Shown one piece after another: positions 50,655 through 62,044 of a stretch of 64,000 bases of DNA. Under the pieces are notes generated by a model. That model saw only the letters and a program-made list of their open reading frames with translations. It had not been told where the DNA came from and did no database searches. The position numbers and the translations under genes were made by a program. The stretch is taken from assembly GCA_024036415.1 (NCBI GenBank), contig JAMWET010003460.1, positions 10,001 to 74,000 on the forward strand, in the 5' to 3' direction. Source of the DNA: Prochilodus magdalenae (taxonomy: Eukaryota > Chordata > Actinopteri > Characiformes > Prochilodontidae). Positions within the stretch are counted from its first letter, which is position 1, and each line of letters starts with the position of its first letter.

Positions 50655-51668
50655 CAAGGTGGGTGTTTCTAATAAAGTGGCCAGTGAGTGGAAGTACAAG
50701 GTGGGTGTTTCTAATAAAGTGGCCAGTAAGTGGAAGTACAAGGTGGGTGTTTCTAATAAAGTGGCCAGTGAGTGGAAGTACAAGGTGGGTGTTTCTAATA
50801 AAGTGGCCAGTAAGTGGAAGTACAAGGTGGGTGTTTCTAATAAAGTGGCCAGTGAGTGGAAGTACAAGGTGGGTGTTTCTAATAAAGTGGCCAGTGAGTG
50901 GAAGTACAAGGTGGGTGTTTCTAATAAAGTGGCCAGTGAGTGGAAGCACAAGATGGGTGTTTCTAATAAAGTGGCCAGTGAGTGGAAGTACAAGGTGGGT
51001 GTTTCTAATAAAGTGGCCAGTGAGTGGAAGTACAAGGTGGGTGTTTCTAATAAAGTGGCCAGTGAGTGGAAGTACAAGGTGGGTGTTTCTAATAAAGTGG
51101 CCAGTGAGTGGAGGTACACGGTGGGTGTTTCTAATAAAGTGGCCAGTGAGTGTAAATACAAGGTGGGTGTTTCTAATAAAGTGGCCAGTGAGTGGAAGTA
51201 CAAGGTGGGTGTTTCTAATAAAGTGGCCAGTGAGTGGAAGTACAAGGTGGGTGTTTCTAATAAAGTGGCCAGTGAGTGGAGGTACACGGTGGGTGTTTCT
51301 AATAAAGTGGCCAGTGAGTGGAAGTACAAGGTGGGTGTTTCTAATAAAGTGGCCAGTGAGTGGAAGTACAAGGTGGGTGTTTCTATTAAAGTGGCCAGTG
51401 AGTGTAAATACAAGGTGGGTGTTTCTAATAAAGTGGCCAGTGAGTGGAAGTACAAGGTGGGTGTTTCTAATAAAGTGGCCAGTGAGTGGAAGTACAAGGT
51501 GGGTGTTTCTAATAAAGTGGCCAGTGAGTGGAAGCACAAGGTGGGTGTTTCTAATAAAGTGGCCAGTGAGTGGAAGTACAAGGTGGGTGTTTCTAATAAA
51601 GTGGCCAGTGAGTGGAAGCACAAGGTGGGTGTTTCTAATAAAGTGGCCAGTGAGTGGAGGTACAGGAA
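50655..51668 (+). repeat. Minisatellite D1, 42-bp unit, about 24 copies
   Basis: Unit made of aagtacaaggtgggtgtttc + taataaagtggccagtgagt + gg. Copies differ mostly at agta/agca, gtgagt/gtaagt, ggaagt/gtaaat and aggtacacgg. Because 42 is a multiple of three, frames of about 350-400 codons stay open on both strands; these are not genes. Confidence 0.98.
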
Positions 51669-52129
51669 GCCTGGTTATTGGCTGGAGCTTATTTCCAACC
51701 TCCATCCAGTGACAGCCGCATCCCCCTAAATCAAATCTAATACATCTGATCCCGCTAATGTCCAGCAGGGTAGAGCAGGACTAGTGTTGGAGACCCAGTT
51801 CACCAGTAGAGGTCACTGTTGCTTCATTAATGTTGACGGTTCTGCCACTTGTTTCCACACGCTGGTTATTTGAGTGCTATTGTAAGAAGATCACTCGGAT
51901 GGAGCTTGTGGATCAGACTATATATAGATTATTTGAAGAAGTTCTCAATCCTTGCTTATTTATGAACCTTCCGACATCAGACATCGCACCACTGTTGGAA
52001 GAGAAGCTTTACTGAGTCATTCCACATCATTACTTCTAAAATAATTCGGAAACTTTTTTTGTGTGTCATTAATTCAGTTTTTGGTCCCCATAGTAAAAAC
52101 CTAAAACCTCACCTATACACTAACCACTC

Positions 52130-52230
52130 TATTCTATTCAATTCAATTTAACTTTATTGTCATTATACCACTACAGGGTTGTACAGTGCAACGAAACACA
52201 GTCAGGCTCCTTCTCCAGTGCAGTATGTAT
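52130..52230. mobile_element. LINE-tail-like dispersed repeat fragment
   Basis: attcaattcaatttaacttt attgtcattataccactaca gggttgtacagtgcaacgaa a: a widely seen fish repeat end (ttcaatttattgtcatt...acaacgaaa). Only the terminal part is present. Confidence 0.5.
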
Positions 52231-52244
52231 ATATATATAATCGT

Positions 52245-52475
52245 CGCTGTCCAATGAAAAACATGTATCTCCACTTTTGTCCATTTTTACTTTTATGCAT
52301 CATTTGAACACATCAGCTGCTGTTTACACTGAGTGAGAATCTCATGGTGAATGGACCAACCGAAGTGGCTCAAAACTGTTCGGAAAGACCTCTGGTTCCA
52401 TTGACTTGCATTAAAGGTAAACGAGGTTTTTGGCCTCTCCTGTAAAGTTGCCGTTTTGGAGATACTTGTTTTCCT
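52245..52475. mobile_element. Relative of the 30.6-31.0 kb MITE
   Basis: Shares catgtatctccacttttgtc, catttgaacacatcagctgc tgttt, ctctggttccattgact and cctgtaaagttgccgttttg gag in the same order as 30.7-30.9 kb, with moderate divergence. Terminal inverted repeats are not seen here. Confidence 0.6.
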
Positions 52476-53439
52476 TTGGATAGCGATGAAATATATTTGG
52501 TGTAGTGGAAAGACAAATACACAAAAAAAAAAACAAACACACATGACCGCATCTTGCTGTGGTTATATAACAGAGGGAAAAGTGATGGAGGGCAAGATCC
52601 TCCCTGTTTTCCAACCTTAGAAGGATATTACATGACTCAGGATTCAGTTGAATTTGAAGGTTCATAAATGGCATTTGTTTAACAGGGGAACGTATGAGGA
52701 CTGTCAAACATGACGGTCACTGCAAACCGTGCTGAATACGAACTCAGCTGACTGAAATGGTGCTATTTCTTTATTTATCATGCCGGTTGAGGTAGTAGTA
52801 TATTTTATCAATGTCTAAATATTACAAAACGACCTTCATTCTACACTTAAATAGCCGACATACGTGACTTTTATTCTATAAAAAGCACAAATTATGAAAT
52901 AAAAATGCGCAAAAACCAGCATGGAATACATTCTAAGCCCTTTTGGTGTTCTTATTTGGCTCGGTGGTCCTCAAACCTGTCTGTCAAACTCATAATACAA
53001 GTACAGAATTATCGGACCTCACCACCACTGGATTGAGTTATAGGTCATTAGGATATTACTGGTTGTTTGGGATATTATTGAGTATAACTGAATATAATGC
53101 AGTCACATTTCCAGTAGGTAATATATCATATTTGTTTAGACCATCCAAGTATTTATTGACGTCCTGGAGACTTTCATTCTTATGCACTTGATTTTTATGA
53201 AAACTTGAAAATTCATACCAGTGTAAAGTAACACTGCCCAGAACTGTACGATTAGTCACCACATCACACACCTCCCTAACGTTTCCTTCCTGACCTTAGA
53301 CACTTGAGCACGTTTGATTACAGATCATTCCTAACTGCCACTCTTTAAACAAGAGCCCACAAAAAGGTTCTTTGAGTGATGAAGCACTTTGGTTACCTAC
53401 AGAACCCTGTTTTAAAAAAGAATGTTGTGATGGTTTGAG

Positions 53440-55195
53440 TGGAAGGTGGGTGTGTCTACTAAAGTGGCCAGCGTGTGGAAGCACCAGGTGTGTGTTTCTA
53501 ATAAAGTGGCCAGTGAGTGGAAGTACAAGGTGGGTGTTTCTAATAAAGTGGCCAGTGAGTGGAAGCACAAGGTGGGTGTTCCTAATAAAGTGGCCAGTGA
53601 GTGGAAGCGCAGGGTGGGTGTTCCTAATAAAGTGGCCAGTGAGGGGAAGTACAAGGTGGGTGTTTCTAATAAAGTGGCCAGTGAGTGGAAGTACAAGGTG
53701 GGTGTTTCTAATAAAGTGGCCAGTGAGGGGAAGTACAAGGTGGGTGTGTCTAATAAAGTGACCAGTGAGTGGAAGCACAAGGTGGGTGTTTCTAATAAAG
53801 TGGCCAGTGAGTGGAAGTACAAGGTGGGTGTTTCTAATAAAGTGGCCAGTGAGTGGAAGCACAAGGTGGGTGTTCCTAATAAAGTGGCCAGTGAGTGGAA
53901 GCGCAGGGTGGGTGTTTCTAATAAAGTGGCCAGTGAGGGGAAGTACAAGGTGGGTGTGTCTAATAAAGTGACCAGTGAGTGGAAGCACAAGGTGGGTGTT
54001 TCTAATAAAGTGGCCAGTGAGTGGAAGTACAAGGTGGGTGTTTCTAATAAAGTGGCCAGTGAGGGGAAGTACAAGGTGGGTGTTTCTAATAAAGTGGCCA
54101 GTGTGGGGAAGCACAAGGTGGGTGTGTCTAATAAAGTGACCAGTGAGTGGAAGCACAAGGTGGGTGTTTCTAATAAAGTGGCCAGTGAGGGGAAGTACAA
54201 GGTGGGTGTGTCTAATAAAGTGACCAGTGAGTGGAAGCACAAGGTGGGTGTTTCTAATAAAGTGGCCAGTGAGTGGAAGCACAAGGTGGGTGTTTCTAAT
54301 AAAGTGGCCAGTGAGTGGAAGTACAAGGTGGGTGTGTCTAATAAAGTGACCAGTGAGTGGAAGTACAAGGTGGGTGTTTCTAATAAAGTGGCCAGTGAGG
54401 GGAAGTACAAGGTGGGTGTTTCTAATAAAGTGGCCAGTGAGTGGAAGTACAAGGTAGGTGTTTCTAATAAAGTGGCCAGTGAGTGGAAGTACAAGGTGGG
54501 TGTTTCTAATAAAGTGGCCAGTGAGTGGAAGCACAAGGTGGGTGTTTCTAATAAAGTGGCCAGTGAGGGGAAGTACAAGGTGGGTGTTTCTAATAAAGTG
54601 GCCAGTAAGTGGAAGTACAAGGTGGGTGTTTCTAATAAAGTGGCCAGTGAGGGGAAGTACAAGGTGGGTGTTTCTAATAAAGTGGCCAGTGAGTGGAAGT
54701 ACAAGGTGGGTGTTTCTAATAAAGTGGCCAGTGAGGGGAAGTACAAGGTGGGTGTTTCTAATAAAGTGGCCAGTGAGGGGAAGTACAAGGTGGGTGTTTC
54801 TAATAAAGTGGCCAGTGAGTGGAAGCACAAGGTAGGTGTGTCTAATAAAGTGGCCAGTGAGTGTAAATACAAGGTGGGTGTTTCTAATAAAGTGGCCAGT
54901 GAGTGGAAGCACAAGGTGGGTGTTTCTAATAAAGTGGCCAGTGAGTGGAAGTACAAGGTGGGTGTTTCTAATAAAGTGGCCAGTGAGTGGAAGCACAAGG
55001 TGGGTGTTTCTAATAAAGTGGCCAGTGAGTGGAAGTACAAGGTGGGTGTTCCTAATAAAGTGGCCAGTGAGTGGAAGCACAAGGTAGGTGTTTCTAATAA
55101 AGTGGCCAGTGAGTGGAAGTACAAGGTGGGTGTTCCTAATAAAGTGGCCAGTGAGTGGAAGCACAAGGTGGGTGTTTCTAATAAAGTGGCCAGTT
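53440..55195 (+). repeat. Minisatellite D2, same 42-bp unit, about 41 copies
   Basis: Same unit and orientation as D1, separated from it by 1.8 kb. Extra variants (gtgaggggaag, gtgtgtctaa, aaagtgaccag, gttcctaa, agcgcaggg) recur at spacings that are exact multiples of 42; for example aaagtgaccag occurs with accag starting at 53761, 53971, 54139, 54223 and 54349, showing multi-unit duplications. Open frames of 584-635 codons here are artefacts. Confidence 0.98.
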
Positions 55196-55261
55196 TTGAT
55201 CACACATTAGTAAGAAACAAAAGTATATATTAGAAATAAAATAAACTGAAACTACATCTCT

Positions 55262-55310
55262 AGTCTCGGAGATCCACCTCCCTGCAGAGCCTAGTTCCAA
55301 CCACAAGTTG
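55262..55310. repeat. Short dispersed repeat fragment
   Basis: tcggagatccacctccctgc agagcctagttccaaccac resembles the end of a common fish MITE (cctgcagagtttagctccaac). Only about 45 bases match. Confidence 0.35.
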
Positions 55311-56654
55311 GAATTGGTGATGGTTTAAAGAGCCACACTACACCGTGTAGTGTAGCCCAGTGAAGGAGTCTGGCAAACCTGGACGAATAAGCATTGAGAT
55401 CTATGACTCGGGGGGAGGAGAGCTTCTCCACTCTAGCCTCCATTATACAGTGTCAGTAATTCATCCGATGAACTCCGACTACTGGGAAAAATGGGAGCCA
55501 GCTCATGACAGTAGCCCAAAGCATGTGGAAACAGCGCCCTCTTTTGGTCTGGGTGTGCGGGTGCATGCAAAAACCCTAGGAGGAGGGATGACCGTAAGGA
55601 GGGTTCCTCCATAGCAACCAAAAGCTGTACTTCTATAGCACTACACACAGAACCCTCGCCACCGCAAGGCTCCATGCATCCCCTGTTAGGGTGGCAAGTG
55701 GTCTAGTGTTAGCAGAGGTAAACTGGCAACCCGAAACCTGAAGGCATCCCTGATTGGGTTCTTTGGGAAGATGCTTCTCAAGTTCTGGCTCCTTTATGCT
55801 CCTTTACTGAACACCTGCAAGGAACCACTGCTGCACAGCGGTAACAGGAACCATGCAGGTCACTTCTAACCGTCTGCACTTCATGATAGACCAGCCACCC
55901 ATCACAACTAACCCCACACAGACTAGCATAGGAACGTGTTAGGGCATTTTCTGGGGGTAGAGCCTGGGCTCAACACAGGGAAGGGGCTAACTAACACATA
56001 AACGACAAAGAACAGACCTTGATGACCCAACACCATCCCTAAACCTGACAAGAGAAGTGATGTGAGAAGTCGAAGCTCTCAGGTTACAAAACCAACCAGT
56101 CAGTCACAAAACACCCCAGGACCAGCAGACTACCAGTCTCAGGAGGACCAGAGGTCAGTTCTCTGGAACCCTATTGAGCTACCAGCTTTCACATTTGACC
56201 AAACACACCAAACTCCCGGCACTGTAGCACCTCTTCCCAATCTATGGACCCGTCACTCACACCCCGCAGGTACTTATAGCCCCCATCATCCTTGTACAGT
56301 GCCATCTGCAGGAGCCTGACGTTACTACCACCTTATTTAATTTAACATTATTGTTAGTCTTTAAAACGGACGTCCCAACATTCAGGCGGTCGGATTTCCA
56401 CCTGCACATTAATACATCGATCGGTGCGTTATTACACCTCTAGTGCATCGCAAAGGTTTCGTCTCTTCAGATTTCAATTTGGCGAAAGATGTCACAGCTG
56501 TCATTGTGAAGAAGATGAAAGCTGGCAGTCCGTCAGACGCACATACACTGTTCATCATCGTCAGTGAACGACATGGGAAGTGATTACAGTGTTTACAGAG
56601 TTGAAGGCAGGATGCGTTTACCAAACACTAATGCTTACACAAACATGTACTAAC

Positions 56655-56742
56655 GCCACATCGTGAGTGTGCTGTGTGCGTGTGTGAGTGTGTGTGTGCT
56701 TATGCGTGCTTTTGTGTGTGTGTGCTTGTGCGTGTGTATGTC

Positions 56743-56780
<38 letters not shown>

Positions 56781-56868
56781 TGTGTGTGTGCGTGTGTGTG
56801 CTTGTGTGTGCGTGTGTGCGCGTGTGTGTGTGTGTGTGTGTGTGTGCCTGTGTGTGTATATGTATGTG

Positions 56869-56904
<36 letters not shown>

Positions 56905-57188
56905 TGTGTGAGCTTGCTTGTGCGTGTGTGTGTGTGTTTGCGTGTGTATATGTATGTGTGTGTGAGTGTGTGCTTGTGTGTGTGTGTGTGTGTGTGTGCT
57001 TGTGTGTGTGTGTGTGTGCGCGTGCGTGTGTGTGAGTGTGTGCTTGTGTGTGTGTGCTTGTGCGTGTGTGTGTGCGTGCTTGTGTGCGTGCTTGTGTGCG
57101 TGTGTGTATGTGTGTGTGTGTGTGCTTGTGTGTATGTTTGTGTGTGTGTGTGTGTGTGTGTGTTCGGTGTGTATATGTGTGTGTGTGC

Positions 57189-57230
<42 letters not shown>

Positions 57231-57235
57231 CGTGT
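56655..57235 (+). repeat. Long compound (GT)n microsatellite
   Basis: About 580 bp of GT/TG with interspersed gcgtgtg, gcttgtg and tatgtgtg. Alternating purine-pyrimidine throughout. Cys/Val-rich open frames are artefacts. Confidence 0.98.
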
Positions 57236-57689
57236 GCTAAGATGCGAGGGAGGTGATTTTGTATCTTCAGGTCGTGCGTAGATTGCAGATTAAATTTGGG
57301 ATTACCAGCGTTAGTCCTCTTAGTGTGATGCGAGCAGCACAGGCACCCTGAGAAAAGATGGAGAGGAACTGATGGTCATGATTGACCAACTGTTCCCTTG
57401 GCTCTGAACCACAGCGCTGTGTAACGTTTACTTCCCTGCTCTTCTACAGTTGTATGCCAAAGCTCGACCAAAGAACTCATTTTTAAGCAGTAAGAAGTTT
57501 ATTCCTCCGGTGTTCTCGCGGTCATACTTGATCGTCAAATTCAAATAAATAGCCAGATAAGAGTCTTTCTGTGGTTGCACAACTTTGTCATTGAGTCATT
57601 GCGTGTTTAAGGTGGTTATGCTTAAGGCTTAAGGATGGCGAGTTATAAATACCTGCGGGGTGATGGGATCCATAGACTGAGAAGAGGTG

Positions 57690-58065
57690 CTACAGTGCAG
57701 GGAACGTCTCGCTCCATGTGTGGTAAATGGCTCCAGAGCAGATGTTAATGATTAGCTAAAAGGAGTGACTGAGCATTTGGGCCAAAGACCATAGTGTGAA
57801 GGAAGTAGCTGAATCTGCAGGTGTATGGAAGCGCACGGTTATACAGGTCTACCAGCAGTGGCTCAAATCCCAGTCTACAGGAAACTCTCCTTGGAATTGT
57901 GCCAGGGAAGGCTTCCACCAAATCTGCTCCAACTGCACAATTCTATGATGCATTTTGTCTGAACACTGATGCAGCCTACATCCAGACACTTGTCCAGTCC
58001 ATGACAAATCCAGTCACAGCTGTAACTGGTGCTGGTGTAGGTGTTACACATTATTAGGTACATTT
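57690..58065 (+). pseudogene. Transposase-like N-terminal relic (family D)
   Basis: Reads VKEVAESAGVWKRTVIQVYQ QWLKSQSTGN from 57797, which fits the helix-turn-helix/paired-like DNA-binding region of Tc1-type transposases. A stop precedes it and the rest of the protein cannot be followed. Could also be a chance resemblance. Confidence 0.45.
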
Positions 58066-58288
58066 CAGCCACAGGTGACAGTTTTTATCCAGTGAGCTTA
58101 TAATTAATCTGTTACATAACTGAAAACACAGCTTCACTTTCATTGTGTGGAAAACAAATAATGGAAACGGTCCAAAATCCTTTATACATGAACTTGTAGG
58201 AATTAATTAGGTTAGGAATATTTTTCTCTGTTGCAGGAAAGTTAATAAGCTGATGATTCACACAAACAAACAAATTCCATCTAAAGGT

Positions 58289-58640
58289 TGTGGCTGGAGC
58301 CGGGGAGGGGCCGAGCACACTGACCCGGAAACCTCGACAAGACCCAAAGACAAACACTCAGCGCCAGTTAACCAGAGTTCTTTATTTACATGTAACTGAA
58401 ATGAATAAAGCGAAACACTTAAGCTTAAACATGAGGCTTACAGAGAAGTCCTTCAGCCCTCCATCCTGCTCGCTCTGCCGTGGCCTGTAAGCCACATGGC
58501 CTGCCTCTCCCACACTGCAGAGAGGGCCAGTTTATAAGGGCATGGTGCCCCGCCTTCTGATCCTGAACACCTGTGCGTGATCAGTGGGAAGCACGTGCCC
58601 ACTTCTGGCAGGAATGGCAGCGACTCCACCTGTAATCGCA
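58289..58640 (-). mobile_element. Probable solo LTR
   Basis: About 350 bp starting TG and ending CA. On the minus strand it has, in order, a TATA-like ccttataaactgg (about 58528-58540), a GC-rich leader, the polyadenylation signals of tgtaaataaag (about 58380-58390), and a GT-rich gtgtttgtctttggg. This is the layout of a retroelement LTR. No internal gag/pol sequence adjoins it and no clear target duplication is seen. Family not identified (Gypsy-type or endogenous retroviral are both possible). Confidence 0.5.
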
Positions 58641-58662
58641 TCAAAATTCTTTTTTAATGTTT

Positions 58663-58684
58663 AATATATATATATATATATATA
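58663..58684. repeat. (TA)n microsatellite
   Basis: About eleven TA dinucleotides. Confidence 0.97.
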
Positions 58685-58743
58685 ACACATTAGATTAAAC
58701 CTGATTGCTTTGATCAAATATTTCTCAAATAATTAGCAAAATC

Positions 58744-58826
58744 TTCATTCATTCATTCATTCATTCATTAATTCATCTTCTAAGCCACTGGGTGCTGGAG
58801 CCTATCCCAGCATTCATTGAGTGGAA
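58744..58826. repeat. (ATTC)n tract plus dispersed fish repeat end
   Basis: Seven ATTC-type units followed by atcttctaagccactgggtg ctggagcctatcccagcatt cattgagtggaa, a repeat segment very common in teleost genomes, usually preceded by just such a tetranucleotide run. Confidence 0.7.
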
Positions 58827-58829
58827 CCC

Positions 58830-59560
58830 CAGAAACAGAATTTACAAAATTCCTTTTTTTGTCAAAAACATCTTCACTGCCCTTCTCAAAATGTCCTGAA
58901 AACTGAAACTCAAATTCAAAGCTTATTCAAACCTTCCAGAACAAAATCTTCTCTGCTCTTTCATCATCCTGTCTTCTATCATGGATTTATTTGCCACATT
59001 TATAAACCACATTATTAGTCTCCTCACAATTTATTTGCTATGACTCTGTTAATAATAGTGTACATATGATACATTGTGTTGGTATGGAAACCATCTACGC
59101 ATTTAAATGAAGTACACCCAATGACTTCTCTCAGTGTCGGAGTGTGAGAAGCATGGCAAAGAGAGGAAGAGAGTGAACGAAAAAGAGAGAGGTCGAGCAC
59201 TTGATTTAATCTGAGTGAAGAGAATGACTTCAGATTGAGACCTACGGCTAAGAGCTTTCAACAGCTAGCACACACACTTTATTTGCAGCCGGCGTCCAGC
59301 CCAAGTTCTGTCACTTCACCCTGAAGTAGTGGAGATGATAAATAAAAAAAGAAAGACACCTAGACACAGACCTGCATTCAGAGCAAAGCAGCAGGCCATG
59401 AAAGCAGACACATGTCAATTGCATTAAACAGTGATCTGAGACAGGGCCCTGGGCTAGGACTTGGATTGTAGTGTGTGGTATTCTTCTGAGCTCCTTTCAC
59501 AGAAATAAAAACATGGAACAAAAACCTGGAACAGTTCTACTGGATACTGAATCCCAGTGT
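58830..59560. other. Intergenic, nothing recognised
   Basis: AT-rich sequence with a short gagagagga-type purine stretch near 59158-59195. No coding region, RNA or repeat family is recognised. Confidence 0.5.
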
Positions 59561-59569
59561 TGGGACACA

Positions 59570-60755
59570 TGTAACATTACAACACTACTTCCATTAACAC
59601 TTTACAATTCTGCTTCTATTACCAGTCACTGCTTACAAGTTACCCATTAACCCAACAGCTACATTACAGCACTACTTCTATTAAAAGTACCGTTACATTA
59701 CAGAACTGCTTATATTAAAAGTACCTGTTACATTACAGCACTACTTCTATTAAAAGTACCATTACATTACAGCACTACTTCTATTAAAAGTACCATTACA
59801 TTACTGCACTACTTCTATTAAAAGTACCTGTTACATTACAGCACTACTTCTATTAAAAGTACCTGTTACATTACAGCACTACTTCTATTAAAAGTACCTG
59901 TTACATTACAGCACTACTTCTATTAAAAGTACCTGTTACATTACAGCACTACTTCTATTAAAAGTACCTGTTACTTTACAGCACTGCTTTTATTAACGGT
60001 ACCATTACATTACAGCACTACTTCCACTAGTTCTACTAAACGTACCTGTTACATTACAGCACTACTTCTATTAAAAGTACCTGTTACATTACAGCACTAC
60101 TTCTATTAAAAGTACCTGTTACATTACAGCACTACTTCTATTAAAAGTACCTGTTACATTACAGCACTACTTCTATTAAAAGTACCTGTTACATTACAGC
60201 ACTACTTCTATTAAAAGTACCTGTTACATTACAGCACTGCTTCTATTAAATGTACCTGTTACATTACAGTACAACTGCTATTAAAAGTACCTGTTACATT
60301 ACAGCACTACTTCTACTAAAAGTACCTGTTACGTTACAGCACTACTTCTATTAAAAGTACCTGTTACGTTACAGCACTGCTTTTATTAAAGGTACCTGTT
60401 ACATTACAGCACTACTTCTATTAAAAGTACCTGTTACATTACACATTACAGCACTACTTCTATTAAAAGTACCAGTTACATTACACATTACAGCACTACT
60501 TCAATTAAAGGTATCTGTTACATCACAGCACTGCTTCTATTAAAATTACTTGTTACCTTACAGCACTACTTCTATTAAAAGTATGTGTTACATTACAGCA
60601 CTACTTCTATTAAAGGTACCTGTTACCTTACAGCACTACTTCTATTAAAAGTATGTGTTACATTACAGCACTACTTCTATTAAAAGTACAGTTACATTAC
60701 AGCACTACTTCTATTAAAAGTACCTGTTACATTACAGCACTAATTAATTAAATTA
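59570..60755 (+). repeat. Minisatellite E, 35-bp unit, direct-orientation part
   Basis: Unit made of ctgttacattacagcactac + ttctattaaaagtac. About 30 copies; the first few are degenerate, and some units have ccattacatt in place of cctgttacatt or carry an extra cattaca. Not protein-coding. Confidence 0.97.
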
Positions 60756-61062
60756 AAAGTATAAATGTTACATTACAAGCACTACTTGTTATTACAAAAG
60801 TACCTTTGTTACATTTACAGCACTATGTCTTTAAAGTGCTGTACCTGTTAACAGGCACTTTTGATAGAAGTAGCACTGCTTTTAAAATGTAACAGGTACT
60901 TTTAATAGAAGTACTTCTGGTGTAATGTAACAGGTACCTCTTTTAAATTAATGAAAGTGTACACATTCTATTAAAAATGTTACAACAGCACTACTTTTGA
61001 TAAAAGTAGTTGCTGTACAGTACAGCTTTTTTAATACGGTACCATTACATGTACAGCTTTTA
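60756..61062. repeat. Scrambled switch region of minisatellite E
   Basis: Damaged units in both orientations with many small insertions (for example tacaaaagtacctttgttac). A perfect palindrome CCTGTTAACAGG at 60844-60855 marks the first orientation switch; forward-type units return near 60960-61050 before the final inverted block. Confidence 0.9.
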
Positions 61063-61220
61063 ATAGAAGTAGTGCTGTAATGTATAGAAGTAGTGCTGTA
61101 ATGTAACAGGTACTTTTAATAGAAGTAGTGCTGTAATGTAACAGGTACTTTTAATAGAAGTAGTGCTGTAATGTAACAGGTACTTTTAATAGAAGTAGTG
61201 CTGTAATGTAACAGGTACCT
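61063..61220 (-). repeat. Minisatellite E, inverted part
   Basis: Four to five clean units of ttttaatagaagtagtgctg + taatgtaacaggtac, the exact reverse complement of the direct unit. Can pair with the direct array to form a long hairpin. Confidence 0.96.
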
Positions 61221-61224
61221 TTAT

Positions 61225-62040
61225 TATTAGAACTCATTAGATTATGGAATTCCCTTTAAAAGAGACTGATTAAAAAAATGTTTACATTGTATTGATTACA
61301 TTAACAGTAATTTGTGACATGGTAGTTCCATTAAAAATCACACATGCAGTCACATTAATTCAGTGAAGACTTTCTATATTAGAACGTAACTTCCATTAAA
61401 ATACATCTATACATAATAAAAGTAACTGCTGAATTACAAAATTGCTGCTAGAACTCTATAACTAATAATGCCCCACAAACGCCGCCTGTTAAGATCTAGA
61501 TTAGTCCCCAGGTGGCCCCACCCACTTACTTGACCTCCCACTTGCAAGTCTGGGGAGCAGAGGTGAATGCTAAATACGACCTGTTATCTCTCACTCTATG
61601 AGTATGGGTGGGGTTTGATTTTATCTCTGTATCAATCATCCACCCTTCCACATTCTCTCTGAGTAAAAGATGATATCTACCCCTCCTTCGGCTCCTCTCT
61701 TGACCTGCATCTGCTCTTTTCCAGTTTTATCCTCCATCTCACTCATCTAATTATAGGCCTCATCCTTCTCTCTCTGTGCTTTCACCACGAAAAGGCTCCA
61801 TATACCATTATGGTCATTGTTTAGCTTGGCCATTTCTCTTCAGGAATAGCGTAGCAGCATTATGCGGAATGTAGTGTCATTACCTGCGCCATGAGCTTCA
61901 TATTCACTCATAGCTCAGAGATAACGCTTACGCCTGGTTCACACTATTGGACTGTCGACTTCATGGTCTTTGGTATCAAGAGCAGGCTTTGCCTAAATTA
62001 TGATTTAACATGTTTCAAAAACATGATGTTTTGGTAATTG
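61225..62040. other. Intergenic, nothing recognised
   Basis: Unique-looking AT-rich sequence with a C/T-rich stretch at about 61675-61780. No gene or repeat family is recognised. Confidence 0.5.
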
Positions 62041-62044
62041 CTGT

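Noticed and set aside
50499..55233. Open frames of 349-635 codons on both strands
   Set aside because: They follow exactly the two 42-bp arrays; a unit divisible by three keeps several frames open at once, and the 'proteins' are 14-residue repeats in every frame. No start context, splice sites or domain.
56663..57281. Cys/Val-rich open frames up to 188 codons
   Set aside because: Translation of a GT microsatellite.
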